Assembly: GCF_001598055.1 (NCBI RefSeq)
Contig: NZ_CP014846.1
Span: forward strand, 1-60,711
Direction of reading: 5' to 3'
DNA from: Cupriavidus nantongensis
Lineage (GTDB): Bacteria; Pseudomonadota; Gammaproteobacteria; Burkholderiales; Burkholderiaceae
DNA: 60,711 nt
This document shows, piece after piece, positions 35,530 to 42,578 of this stretch. The position numbers and the translations under genes were made by a program. Position 1 is the first letter of the stretch, and every line of letters starts with the position of its first letter. The notes under the pieces are model-generated. The model was not told the DNA's origin, searched no databases, and saw nothing but the letters and a program-made list of their open reading frames with translations.

Positions 35530-35726
35530 GAAGGGGGGAAACCCCCCTTCTCGATCCCACCCGGCCGCAAGCGGCCTCCCATCCCCCCAGGGGCTACGCC
35601 CCTCGGCCGCCTTGCGGCCTCACCCCACAATGGAGCGCCTTCGGCGCTACGGCTTAGGAGAGCCAGGCGCAAGCGCCTGGCGGAAGGCAGTAAGTTCGAG
35701 AGCTTGCGAGGGGGCAAAGCCCCCTC
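35530..35726. repeat. Series of seven short perfect hairpins downstream of oriV
   Basis: Perfect stems with 2-3 nt loops are at 35530-35550 (9-bp stem), 35563-35576, 35589-35603, 35605-35619, 35634-35648, 35662-35681 (9-bp stem) and 35708-35726 (8-bp stem). Loops are AAA, AA, TAC, CTT, TTC, AA and AAA. No coding frame is convincing in 35480-35880. They may act in single-stranded form, for example as priming or protein-binding sites. Confidence 0.85.
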
Positions 35727-35852
35727 ACACTCCCCAACCAGGTCGCCGCGGTTCGACCGGCCGCGCGATCCTCAAGCATCGCAGCAGCTCCACCGCCGCA
35801 GGTTTTACGCCAAGGAAGGGGGTCGGCCAGCTCGGCCGGTGGCGCGGAAAGC

Positions 35853-35867
35853 GCCCCTCAAGTGTCA
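35853..35867 (-). repeat. Solitary inverted TrfA iteron
   Basis: GCCCCTCAAGTGTCA is an exact reverse complement of the oriV iteron, 500 bp from the main cluster and just before the relE-type gene end. Isolated iterons can join in handcuffing control of copy number. Confidence 0.85.
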
Positions 35868-35902
35868 ATGAAACGTGAGACGCGGGGCCAGGCCCGCGCC
35901 GA

Positions 35903-36184
35903 TCACAAGCCGAGTTCGGAGTGAGAGCCGAGGCGCACCAGGCGCAGCGTGTCGGCGTCGGGCTTCTGGTAGATCAGCACCAGGTCGGGCTTGACGTGGC
36001 AATCCCGGTGATCCTTCCAGTCCCCGGTCAGCGCGTGGTCGCGGTGCCGAGGTTCCAGCGGCTGGTCGTCGGCGAGCGCGACCAGGACGGGCACCAGGTC
36101 GGCGTCGAGCGTGGCCCGGTGCTGCCCTTTCGCCTCGCGCTTGTAGTCGCGCTTGAACTGGCCGGTGCGCTCAATCTGCCGCAT
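35903..36184 (-). CDS. relE: RelE/YafQ-type toxin
   Basis: 93 residues: IERTGQFKRDYKREAKGQHR, LTGDWKDHRDCHVKPDLVLI, LRLVRLGSHSELGL. This is the compact fold and C-terminal His/Ser pattern of YafQ/RelE mRNA interferases that act on the ribosome. It overlaps the end of its antitoxin gene by 14 bp. Present at this locus in IncP-1 beta plasmids and aids stable maintenance. Confidence 0.88.
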   Translation of the reverse strand: MRQIERTGQFKRDYKREAKGQHRATLDADLVPVLVALADDQPLEPRHRDHALTGDWKDHRDCHVKPDLVLIYQKPDADTLRLVRLGSHSELGL

Positions 36185-36434
36185 GCAGATCGGCCATCAG
36201 ATCGTTGACGGTGGCGAAGCGCGGCAGCTTGCCCTTGCGGGCTTCCTTCATCGCCTCGATGGTGGTGGCGTTCGGAATCAGCGGCTCGAAGGGCAGCGCC
36301 TTGTCCTGGGCCACCTTCGTGAGCAGCAGCCGCACCGCGTCGGACACGGTAAGGCCCATCGCGGCCAGGACGGCCGCCGCTTCTTCCTTGATCGCGCCGT
36401 CGATGCGCGTTTGTACGAGCTGGTTTGCAGCCAT
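36171..36434 (-). CDS. relB: RelB/DinJ-type antitoxin
   Basis: 87 residues with ribbon-helix-helix start (LVQTRIDGAIKEEAAAVLAA with MGLTVSDAVRLLL) and a toxin-binding tail (PFEPLIPNATTIEAMKEARK). Represses its own promoter in the 36435-36496 gap and neutralises RelE. Confidence 0.88.
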   Translation of the reverse strand: MAANQLVQTRIDGAIKEEAAAVLAAMGLTVSDAVRLLLTKVAQDKALPFEPLIPNATTIEAMKEARKGKLPRFATVNDLMADLHAAD

Positions 36435-36496
36435 GATTGGTTCTCCGGTTGGGTTCGTGAATTACATTGTAATGCACGCCAAGGGAAAGGGCAAGG

Positions 36497-36555
36497 TTTA
36501 GCGGCCAAAAAGTTTAGCTAAAGTGCTTGACGATTAGGACATTTTGCCCTAATAT
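36497..36555 (+). promoter_or_regulatory. klcA promoter with KorB, KorA and KorC operators
   Basis: -35 TTGACG (36527-36532), -10 TAATAT (36550-36555), spacing 17. A KorB-like site with one change, TTTAGCGGCCAAA, is at 36497-36509; a KorA-like site GTTTAGCTAAAG at 36512-36523. The KorC operator TAGGACATTTTGCCCTA (36535-36551) fills the spacer. Confidence 0.88.
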
Positions 36556-36606
36556 AGCACTTGAAGGCCGGGCATTTCGCCCAGGTCAACTACCGGAGAA
36601 AGTCCG

Positions 36607-37035
36607 ATGAACACCCAAGAGCAACCCGTTACCGCTTCCCTGGTCGCCGAGGCCCAGCGCCTCGACTTCCTGCCCGCCTACTTCGGCCCGCGTCTGATGA
36701 TGCGCGGCGAGGCCCTGGTGTATGCCTGGCTTCGCCGGCTCTGCGAACGCTACAGCGGCGCGTATTGGCACTACTACACCTTGTCGGACGGCGGTTTTTA
36801 CATGGCCCCCGACCTGGCCGACCGCCTGGAGATCGAGGTGGACGGCAACGGCTTCCGAGGCGAGTTGTCGGCCGACGCCGCCGGCATTGTCGCAACCCTG
36901 TTCGCGCTGGGCCAGCTCGCGGCCGAGGCCGCCGACACGGACGCCGGCGATGCCCTGATCGACCGCTATCACTTCCTGCGCGGCTTCGCAGCCAGCCACG
37001 CCGAGGCGGCCGCGATCTACCGGGCTATTGACTGA
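36607..37035 (+). CDS. klcA: KlcA, ArdB-type antirestriction protein
   Basis: 142 residues of the ArdB/KlcA family: QRLDFLPAYFGPRLMMRGEA, YAWLRRLCERYSGAYWHYYT, DGGFYMAPD, and IDRYHFLRGFAASH. Members relieve type I restriction without being DNA mimics as such, protecting DNA on entry to a new host. First gene of the klc operon under KorC control. Confidence 0.93.
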   Translation: MNTQEQPVTASLVAEAQRLDFLPAYFGPRLMMRGEALVYAWLRRLCERYSGAYWHYYTLSDGGFYMAPDLADRLEIEVDGNGFRGELSADAAGIVATLFALGQLAAEAADTDAGDALIDRYHFLRGFAASHAEAAAIYRAID

Positions 37036-37079
37036 TGAGGGGCGGCCCCGGCTTCGGCCGGGGCTTCCAGGAGGCGACC

Positions 37080-37298
37080 ATGACCAGGAACAACGCTCCC
37101 CAGGCACCGACGAACAGCTACGCGACGGACGGCAAGTGCCACAACGCCGAGCCGGGCACCTACGGCCACGAATGCGGCAAGCCGGCCGCATGGATCGGCA
37201 CGAACCACAAGGGGTTCAGCTCGGGATTCTGCGACGACTGCAAGCGCCACGGCTACGAAGCCCGCGACGTGATCGCGTGGCGGCGTGCTGACACTTGA
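37080..37298 (+). CDS. Small four-Cys protein between klcA and klcB
   Basis: 72 residues from ATG 37080 (AGGAGG 5 bases upstream; the frame is open 15 codons further). Cysteines in CHNAEP, ECGKP and FCDDCKRHG suggest a small zinc ribbon. Not recognised as a named IncP gene. Its stop codon lies within an oriV-type iteron (37289-37303). Confidence 0.6.
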   Translation: MTRNNAPQAPTNSYATDGKCHNAEPGTYGHECGKPAAWIGTNHKGFSSGFCDDCKRHGYEARDVIAWRRADT

Positions 37299-37303
37299 GG
37301 GGC
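37289..37303 (+). promoter_or_regulatory. TrfA iteron overlapping the klcB ribosome binding site
   Basis: TGACACTTGAGGGGC identical to oriV iterons. Its GAGGGG lies 8 bases before the klcB ATG at 37310 and would serve as Shine-Dalgarno; the leading TGAC overlaps the end of the preceding gene. Confidence 0.85.
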
Positions 37304-37309
37304 CGGCCG

Positions 37310-38518
37310 ATGGCGAAGAAACGCAAGACGCCGGCCCAGCCGGGCCAGGACTGGAACGCGCCGGCGGCCGAGCTGCTGGCCGAGCTGCCCACCGAACGCG
37401 ACGAGCTGCTGGCCGCCGCCGTGGCGGCCGTGGTGGAGATCGACGCGGCGATCATGCGCGGCGACGGTGCGGCCGCCGAGGCGGCCAGCGACCGATACGA
37501 GGCCGTCATCTGGAAGATGAACGGCGGAACGCACGTGGGCAGCATGGCCGACCACGACGCGCCCGGCCAGGTCATCGAGCGCCATTGCGCGGCGGTGCCT
37601 GGCGACGTGCCCTTGTGGGGCCAGCGCGGCCAGTTCCTGGTCGCGGATGGCGACATGCGCGCCCTGGTGGAGTACGAGGCCGGCTACGGCGGGCCGCTGG
37701 GTGCCCACTTCCAGTTCCACGTCATCGACCTGGACAGGCCGTTTATCTCCGAAACGGGCTACCGCTCGCACTTCGACACGGCGCAGGGCTGCATGACGGT
37801 GGACGAGGTTGCGCGCGGCATCCTGGCTGCGCAGCGAGCCGAGAAGAAGCGCCCGGTGATGGTCGAGGCCAGCTACCGCGACCGCCTGGCCGATGCTCCC
37901 CTGCCCGCTTGGCTGGCCGGCCTGGAGCCGCCGGCGCGGCGCGAACCGGCGACCGTCCTGGTGCCGCCGGGGTTCGTCCTGGTCGATGTGGTGCTGCCCT
38001 CGCATCGGGCCTTCATCGCCAGGCGCTGGGCGGCCGAGGCCGCGACCAGGATCAAGGCGGCCAGGGCCGCCGGGTTGGACGCCAAGGGAAAAATCACCGG
38101 CGCAGGCCCGGAGCGAGATCCCGCATCGCCAGAAACGACGATGACCTGCAGCATCGTCAAAGCCGACGATGCCGAGCCGGTCGAGGGCGGGCCTGTATCG
38201 CCGGAAACGACGATGCCGGGAGCGAGCGCGGCAACCTGCAGCATCGCCAGGAATGGCGATGGAGGCCCGGCCGACCGGGTGGAGTTCAAGCCCGGCCAGC
38301 GGTGCGAGATCGTGAGCGTCCATCACCCGGTTTTCGACCGCTACATCGGCAAGCGCATCATCATCGTGAAGGTGCATCCCGACACCCGCCAGGTGTGGGC
38401 GCACGACGACAGGCCGGTAACGTACAAGACCAATCGCGCAGGCCGGCGCGTGGTCGATTCAGACCCGAGCTGCATCCAGTCGATCTACGGCTTCGACCAG
38501 TTGCGGCTTATCACTTGA
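37310..38518 (+). CDS. klcB: KlcB, accessory protein with KorA/TrbA-like block
   Basis: 402 residues from ATG 37310 (MAKKRKTPAQ). A central segment, PPGFVLVDVVLPSHRAFIAR, matches the C-terminal dimerisation block of KorA and TrbA. Residues about 270-325 are encoded by palindromic repeat units (SPETTMTCSI, SIARNGDGG) without breaking the frame. The C-terminal part GQRCEIVSVHHPVFDRYIGK with VYGFDQLRL-like ending resembles a small beta domain. Role in IncP biology poorly known. Confidence 0.8.
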   Translation: MAKKRKTPAQPGQDWNAPAAELLAELPTERDELLAAAVAAVVEIDAAIMRGDGAAAEAASDRYEAVIWKMNGGTHVGSMADHDAPGQVIERHCAAVPGDVPLWGQRGQFLVADGDMRALVEYEAGYGGPLGAHFQFHVIDLDRPFISETGYRSHFDTAQGCMTVDEVARGILAAQRAEKKRPVMVEASYRDRLADAPLPAWLAGLEPPARREPATVLVPPGFVLVDVVLPSHRAFIARRWAAEAATRIKAARAAGLDAKGKITGAGPERDPASPETTMTCSIVKADDAEPVEGGPVSPETTMPGASAATCSIARNGDGGPADRVEFKPGQRCEIVSVHHPVFDRYIGKRIIIVKVHPDTRQVWAHDDRPVTYKTNRAGRRVVDSDPSCIQSIYGFDQLRLIT

Positions 38519-38534
38519 CCAGGAGAACGAACGA

Positions 38535-38792
38535 ATGACGAACGACGCCAATATCCGGCTGGAGTGCTTGAAGCCGGCCGAACGCTGGGCACAACCGACC
38601 GGCGAGGAAGTCCGCGAGGTGCTGCGCCTGGCCGGGTTCAGCGGCAGCAAGGCCGCGAAGGCGCTGGGGCTGGGCGCGAAGGGCGACCGCACGATCCGCC
38701 GCTGGATCGGCGAGGACACCCCGATTCCCTATGCGGCATGGGCGATCCTGTGCGACCTGGCCGGGCTGGGCGTGATCTGGAAAGAGGATTGA
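38535..38792 (+). CDS. korC: KorC, repressor of klc and kle operons
   Basis: 85 residues with a helix-turn-helix (EVREVLRLAGFSGSKAAKAL followed by RTIRRWIGEDTPIPYAAW). KorC binds the TAGGGCA-TTT-TGCCCTA sites in the klcA and kleA promoters. Follows klcB by 16 bp. Confidence 0.92.
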   Translation: MTNDANIRLECLKPAERWAQPTGEEVREVLRLAGFSGSKAAKALGLGAKGDRTIRRWIGEDTPIPYAAWAILCDLAGLGVIWKED

Positions 38793-38807
38793 CGCCAAGG
38801 GAAAGGT

Positions 38808-38898
38808 TTTAGCGGCTAAAGTTTAGCCTTCGGATTCCGGTAAAGCGAAAAAAGTTTAGCTAAAGTGCTTGACAGGCTAGGGCATTTTGCCCTAATAT
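38808..38898 (+). promoter_or_regulatory. kleA promoter with KorB, KorA and KorC operators
   Basis: KorB site TTTAGCGGCTAAA at 38808-38820, KorA-like GTTTAGCTAAAG at 38854-38865, -35 TTGACA at 38869-38874 and -10 TAATAT at 38893-38898 (18-bp spacing). A perfect KorC palindrome TAGGGCATTTTGCCCTA is at 38878-38894 in the spacer. About 100 bp here are nearly identical to the klcA promoter region, a promoter duplication. Confidence 0.9.
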
Positions 38899-38949
38899 AG
38901 CACTTGAAGGCCGGGCACATCGCCCAGGTCAACTACCGGAGAAAGTCCG

Positions 38950-39186
38950 ATGAGCGACAACAAGATCATGCCCTGGATTGACGAGCTGGAGGGCGCGGCA
39001 GCGACCGACTTCCCGGCCCGCCGTGACGAGATCGCGGCCATGATGGCCGAGGCGGCCGAGCTGGTGCGCAAAGCCGAGGAACTGCGCGGCAAGGCGTACT
39101 TCGCCGGATGCTCCCTGGAGGGGCAGGCCAAGGGCCATTGGTCGATGGAAGCCGTCGAGCAGGCCAAGCGCCGGGCCGGCTGGTAA
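38950..39186 (+). CDS. kleA: KleA, small helical stability-region protein
   Basis: 78 residues, highly helical and Ala/Glu-rich (EIAAMMAEAAELVRKAEELR, GHWSMEAVEQAKRRAG). The kle genes are host-range/stability accessories of IncP plasmids. 208 bp follow before kleE, with a GGCCCGG/CCGGGCC hairpin at 39195-39218 and no supported gene. Confidence 0.88.
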   Translation: MSDNKIMPWIDELEGAAATDFPARRDEIAAMMAEAAELVRKAEELRGKAYFAGCSLEGQAKGHWSMEAVEQAKRRAGW

Positions 39187-39395
39187 GAGCACATGGCCCG
39201 GTCGGCAACGGCCGGGCCTATCGAGGACGCCAAGAAGGGAGTATTGCGTGAGCCGAGGCAAGATCAAGGGCGGCCCCAGGTGGAGGAACGCCCCGGAGTG
39301 ATCCGGGGCGCTTGGCCTGGTGCTGGCACACCGTAACCATGCTTCCGAGTGGGAGCACCCAGCATTCAACACGTAAGCGCGTGGAGGGTCAAGCT

Positions 39396-39722
39396 ATGTC
39401 CAACATCATCAAGTTCCCCAAGGAGATCGAGCAGCCCGCCGCGCCCGCGCCGGTGGAGCCTGCCGCCGCGCCTGCTGCCCCCAACAAGGCCCCCGGTGCT
39501 GGCCTGCTGGCCGGCCTGGTCAAGTTCGTATGGGTGGCGACCGTGTTGGTCTGGCCGATCCTCAAGTGGGTGCTGTCGATTGCCACCTTCTTTCAGTTCG
39601 TGCGGATGCTCTACCACTGGAACACGCCTGGCGTGTATGCCGGCTGGTCGTTCCTGGTGTACTTCGCGGTGCTGACCGCGATCACCTACTTCGTTTCGAT
39701 CTACAAGCCGAAGGGGCTTTGA
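39396..39722 (+). CDS. kleE: KleE, membrane protein
   Basis: 108 residues from ATG 39396. Polar, Pro/Ala-rich start, then two or three hydrophobic segments (LVKFVWVATVLVWPILKWVL; WSFLVYFAVLTAITYFVSIY). Inner-membrane location likely; function unknown. Confidence 0.88.
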   Translation: MSNIIKFPKEIEQPAAPAPVEPAAAPAAPNKAPGAGLLAGLVKFVWVATVLVWPILKWVLSIATFFQFVRMLYHWNTPGVYAGWSFLVYFAVLTAITYFVSIYKPKGL

Positions 39723-39723
39723 C

Positions 39724-40134
39724 ATGAAAAAACAGACCCTGCCCTACCCGCCGGGATTCGTGGAGCCAACCACGGGCCGCGTGGCCGTCCTGGTGCGCGA
39801 GTACGCGGCCAGCGATTTGAACGGCGATGCGCCGGCCTATTGGTACAGCGCGCAATCCGAGGAATGGGGCCTTGACCCCTGGCGGCTCGTTGAAGGCGTC
39901 GATCCGCATGTGCATGGCGGTTCGTTCGACGTGTGCTTTGCGAGCGGCGGCACGCGCACCGTGGGGCCGTTGATGACGTTCTTCGTGAGCGCCGACCACG
40001 CGCAGCAGCTCGCAGTTTCGCGCGCCGCGTCGCAGATGGGGCGCTACGGAATGCGGGTGGTCGAGGTTCAGCAAGGCCCCGACGACCTCAAGCGCCTAGC
40101 CGCGCTGTATTCGGATGACGCCAAGAAGGGGTGA
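39724..40134 (+). CDS. kleF: KleF, accessory protein
   Basis: 136 residues, soluble: YPPGFVEPTTGRVAVLVREY, YYWYSAQSEEW-like stretch, GTRTVGPLMTFFVSADHAQQ. Starts 1 bp after the kleE stop, so coupled. Last gene of the kle operon. Confidence 0.87.
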   Translation: MKKQTLPYPPGFVEPTTGRVAVLVREYAASDLNGDAPAYWYSAQSEEWGLDPWRLVEGVDPHVHGGSFDVCFASGGTRTVGPLMTFFVSADHAQQLAVSRAASQMGRYGMRVVEVQQGPDDLKRLAALYSDDAKKG

Positions 40135-40136
40135 TT

Positions 40137-40182
40137 TTTAGCCGCTAAAAGGCTTGACGCGCCCGGCGAGTTTAGCTAAACT
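40137..40182 (+). promoter_or_regulatory. korA promoter with KorB and KorA operators
   Basis: KorB site TTTAGCCGCTAAA (40137-40149), -35 TTGACG (40154-40159), -10 TAAACT (40177-40182, 17-bp spacing) and perfect KorA site GTTTAGCTAAAC (40170-40181) over the -10. Same plan as the trfA promoter; autoregulation of the central control operon. Confidence 0.92.
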
Positions 40183-40241
40183 TCTGCACATGGTCGGCGG
40201 CTGGCACCGCCTTTTGTTCAACAACCGGGTGTGGAGTTTAT

Positions 40242-41324
40242 ATGGGTGTTCTCCATGAAGAAACGGCTAACCGAAGCCCAATTCCAGGCGGCGATCAAGG
40301 GCCTGGAGATCGGGCAACAGACCATCGACATAGCGCGCGGCGTGCTGGTCGATGGAAGGCCCCAGGCCGAGTTTGTGGCCTCGCTGGGGCTGACCAAGGG
40401 GGCGGTATCGCAAGCGGTCAGTCGCGTGTGGGCAGCGGCGGGGGAAGTGCTCCCGCAGGGCTTCGCGCGGGTGACGGCGGTACTGCCGGAGCATCAAGCG
40501 TTCATCGTCAAGCGTTGGGAAGCCGACGCCAAGGGAAAGAGGAAACAGGAACCCAACTCATGAAAACACTGGTCACGGCAATTCAGAAAGGCGGACAGGG
40601 CAAGACCTTCGCAACCTGCCACCTGGCGTTCGACTTCCAGGAGCGCGGCCTTCGGGTTGCAGTGGTCGACCTGGACACCCAGGGCAATGCAAGCTGGACG
40701 CTGGCCGGCCACGACTCGGGCTATCCCGCCAGTCGCATGTTCACCGCCGGCGGCGACGAGCTGCGCGCCTGGTTCGCTGGCCGGGAGGATGACGGCCTGG
40801 CGCTGATCGCGGCCGATGCCAGCCTGGCCAACCTGGACAAGATGGACTTGGCCCAGGCCGCCGGCGCGCTGCGGGCCAGCATCGCGGCGCTAGGCGAGTT
40901 CTTCGACGTGTGCCTGATCGACACCGCCCCTTCCCTTGGCGTTGCCATGACGGCGGCCGTGCTGGCCGCCGACTACATGCTTTCGCCGGTCGAAATGGAG
41001 GCGTACAGCTTGCAAGGCATGAAGAAGATGGTTGCCGTCATCGGCAACCTGCGCAAGCAAAACCCGAAGCTGCGCTTTCTCGGCATGGTGCCGAACAAGG
41101 TGGACGCGCGGAAGCCGCGCCACGTCAGCAACCTGGCGACCTTGCAGCAGGCATATCCGCAACTGATCTTGCCGTTCAGTGTCGGCGCGCGAGACAGTAT
41201 CGCGGAGGCGCTGGGCGAGCAGATGCCAGTGTGGAAGATCAAGAAAACCGCTGCGCGCAAGGCCACCCAGGAAGTGCGCGCCCTGGCGGATTACGTGTTC
41301 ACGAAGATGGAGATCGCGCAATGA
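40242..41324 (+). CDS. incC: IncC, ParA-type partition ATPase (long and short forms)
   Basis: 360 residues from ATG 40242 (IncC1); an internal ATG at 40561 just after korA would give IncC2 (254 residues, MKTLVTAIQKGGQGKTFATC). Deviant Walker A KGGQGKTFAT, then DLDTQGNASW and CLIDTAPSLGVAM. With KorB and its operators it positions plasmid copies. The N-terminal extension is the out-of-frame reading of korA, a known IncP overlap. Confidence 0.94.
   Translation: MGVLHEETANRSPIPGGDQGPGDRATDHRHSARRAGRWKAPGRVCGLAGADQGGGIASGQSRVGSGGGSAPAGLRAGDGGTAGASSVHRQALGSRRQGKEETGTQLMKTLVTAIQKGGQGKTFATCHLAFDFQERGLRVAVVDLDTQGNASWTLAGHDSGYPASRMFTAGGDELRAWFAGREDDGLALIAADASLANLDKMDLAQAAGALRASIAALGEFFDVCLIDTAPSLGVAMTAAVLAADYMLSPVEMEAYSLQGMKKMVAVIGNLRKQNPKLRFLGMVPNKVDARKPRHVSNLATLQQAYPQLILPFSVGARDSIAEALGEQMPVWKIKKTAARKATQEVRALADYVFTKMEIAQ
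40255..40563 (+). CDS. korA: KorA, global repressor
   Basis: 102 residues from ATG 40255. Helix-turn-helix PQAEFVASLGLTKGAVSQAV, then the shared C-terminal block FARVTAVLPEHQAFIVKRWE. Binds GTTTAGCTAAAC and acts with KorB. Entirely nested, in another frame, within the 5' part of incC. Confidence 0.94.
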   Translation: MKKRLTEAQFQAAIKGLEIGQQTIDIARGVLVDGRPQAEFVASLGLTKGAVSQAVSRVWAAAGEVLPQGFARVTAVLPEHQAFIVKRWEADAKGKRKQEPNS

Positions 41325-42379
41325 CCAGCGCCGTAAAGACCAACGCCAAGAAGAAGGCCCCGCAAGCGGCCGCAGAGAAGCCCAAGGGCGGCGGGCTGGG
41401 CCTGGATGGCCTCGGCGACCTGTCGAGCTTGCTGGACGAGCCACAGGCCGCGAATGCGGCCCCTGGCGGCCCGCAGGAGCTGCCGCTTGACCTCATCGAC
41501 GAAGACCCGCACCAGCCGCGCACGGCGGACAACCCCGGCTTCTCGCCGGAGTCCATCGCCGAGATCGGCGAGACGATCAAGCTGCGCGGCGTGAAGTCGC
41601 CCATCAGCGTGCGCGAGAACCCGGACGCGCCGGGCCGCTACCTCATCAACCACGGTGCGCGGCGCTACCGTGGCTCGAAATGGGCCGACAAGACCACCAT
41701 CCCGGCTTTCATCGACAACGACTACAACGAGGCCGACCAGGTAATCGAGAACCTGCAACGCAACGAACTGACGGCCCGCGAGATCGCGGACTTCATCGGC
41801 CGCGAGCTGGCGAAGGGCAAGAAGAAGTCGGAGATCGCCAAGGAGATCGGCAAGTCGCCGGCGTTCGTCACACAGCACGTCACGCTGCTGGACTTGCCCG
41901 AACCGATTGCCGAGGCGTTCAACACTGGCCGCGCCAAGGATGTGACCGTCATCAACGAGTTGGTGACGGCGTTCAAGAAGAACCCCGAGGAAGTGGGTGC
42001 GTGGCTGGCCGACGACAGCCAGGAGCTGACGCGCGGATCGGTCAAGCTGCTGCGCGAGTACCTGGAGGACAAGCGCCACCAGGAAGGCGACCGCGACCCC
42101 AACACCGTCGATGCGTTCAGCGGCAAGACGGATGGCGAGGCCGAGGGCGACGGGCAAGGCCCGGAGGATGACGCCAAGAAGAAGGAGCCGAAGGAACCCG
42201 ACCCGGACAAGCTCAAGAAAGCGATCATCCAGGTCACGCACGACGACCGCCCGGCCCGCCTGATCCTCAACCGCCGGCCGCCGGCCGAGGGCTGGGCCTG
42301 GCTCAAGTACGAGGATGACGGCCAGGAGTTCGAGGCCGACCTTGGCAAAGTGCAGCTTGTCGCGCTGCTGGAGGGCTAG
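41321..42379 (+). CDS. korB: KorB, ParB-family partition protein and global repressor
   Basis: 352 residues from ATG 41321, overlapping the incC stop. ParB N-domain with INHGARRYRGSKWADKTTIP and VIENLQRNELTAREIADFIG, helix-turn-helix KKSEIAKEIGKSPAFVTQHV, acidic linker, and the C-terminal SH3-like dimerisation domain. Binds TTTAGC[GC]GCTAAA; twelve such sequences are seen on this plasmid. Confidence 0.95.
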   Translation: MTSAVKTNAKKKAPQAAAEKPKGGGLGLDGLGDLSSLLDEPQAANAAPGGPQELPLDLIDEDPHQPRTADNPGFSPESIAEIGETIKLRGVKSPISVRENPDAPGRYLINHGARRYRGSKWADKTTIPAFIDNDYNEADQVIENLQRNELTAREIADFIGRELAKGKKKSEIAKEIGKSPAFVTQHVTLLDLPEPIAEAFNTGRAKDVTVINELVTAFKKNPEEVGAWLADDSQELTRGSVKLLREYLEDKRHQEGDRDPNTVDAFSGKTDGEAEGDGQGPEDDAKKKEPKEPDPDKLKKAIIQVTHDDRPARLILNRRPPAEGWAWLKYEDDGQEFEADLGKVQLVALLEG

Positions 42380-42420
42380 ACCCCCCCTGCACCAGACCCC
42401 GCCGCCCCCGCACCCCTGCG

Positions 42421-42447
42421 CCCCGCCATCGAGCGGGGCTTTTTTTT
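42421..42447 (+). terminator. Rho-independent terminator after korB
   Basis: CCCCGC and GCGGGG arms around CATCGA, followed by eight T. Separates the korA operon from kfrA. Confidence 0.88.
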
Positions 42448-42477
42448 GCCTGCGCGCCCAGCGCCGGGCTGGCCCGT

Positions 42478-42555
42478 TTTAGCCGCTAAAAAAGTTCAGC
42501 TAAACACTTGCGCTATGTTGTATGTTGTAGTATGCTACACGCTACAACATACAAC
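42478..42555 (+). promoter_or_regulatory. kfrA promoter with KorB, KorA and KfrA operators
   Basis: KorB site TTTAGCCGCTAAA (42478-42490) and KorA-like GTTCAGCTAAAC (42494-42505). -35 TTGCGC (42508-42513) and -10 TATGCT (42531-42536) are spaced 17. A perfect 14-bp inverted repeat, GTTGTATGTTGTAG (42517-42530) and its complement (42542-42555), with an 11-bp gap around the -10, is the likely KfrA operator. Confidence 0.85.
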
Positions 42556-42578
42556 ACCGGCCGAAAGGAGGCCCGATC

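Noticed and set aside
35612..35878. Small frames in the oriV-relE gap
   Set aside because: They run through the hairpin series and carry no domain; structure-driven open frames.
39248..39301. Possible 17-codon kleB-like peptide from GTG
   Set aside because: Too short and without support beyond a start and stop.
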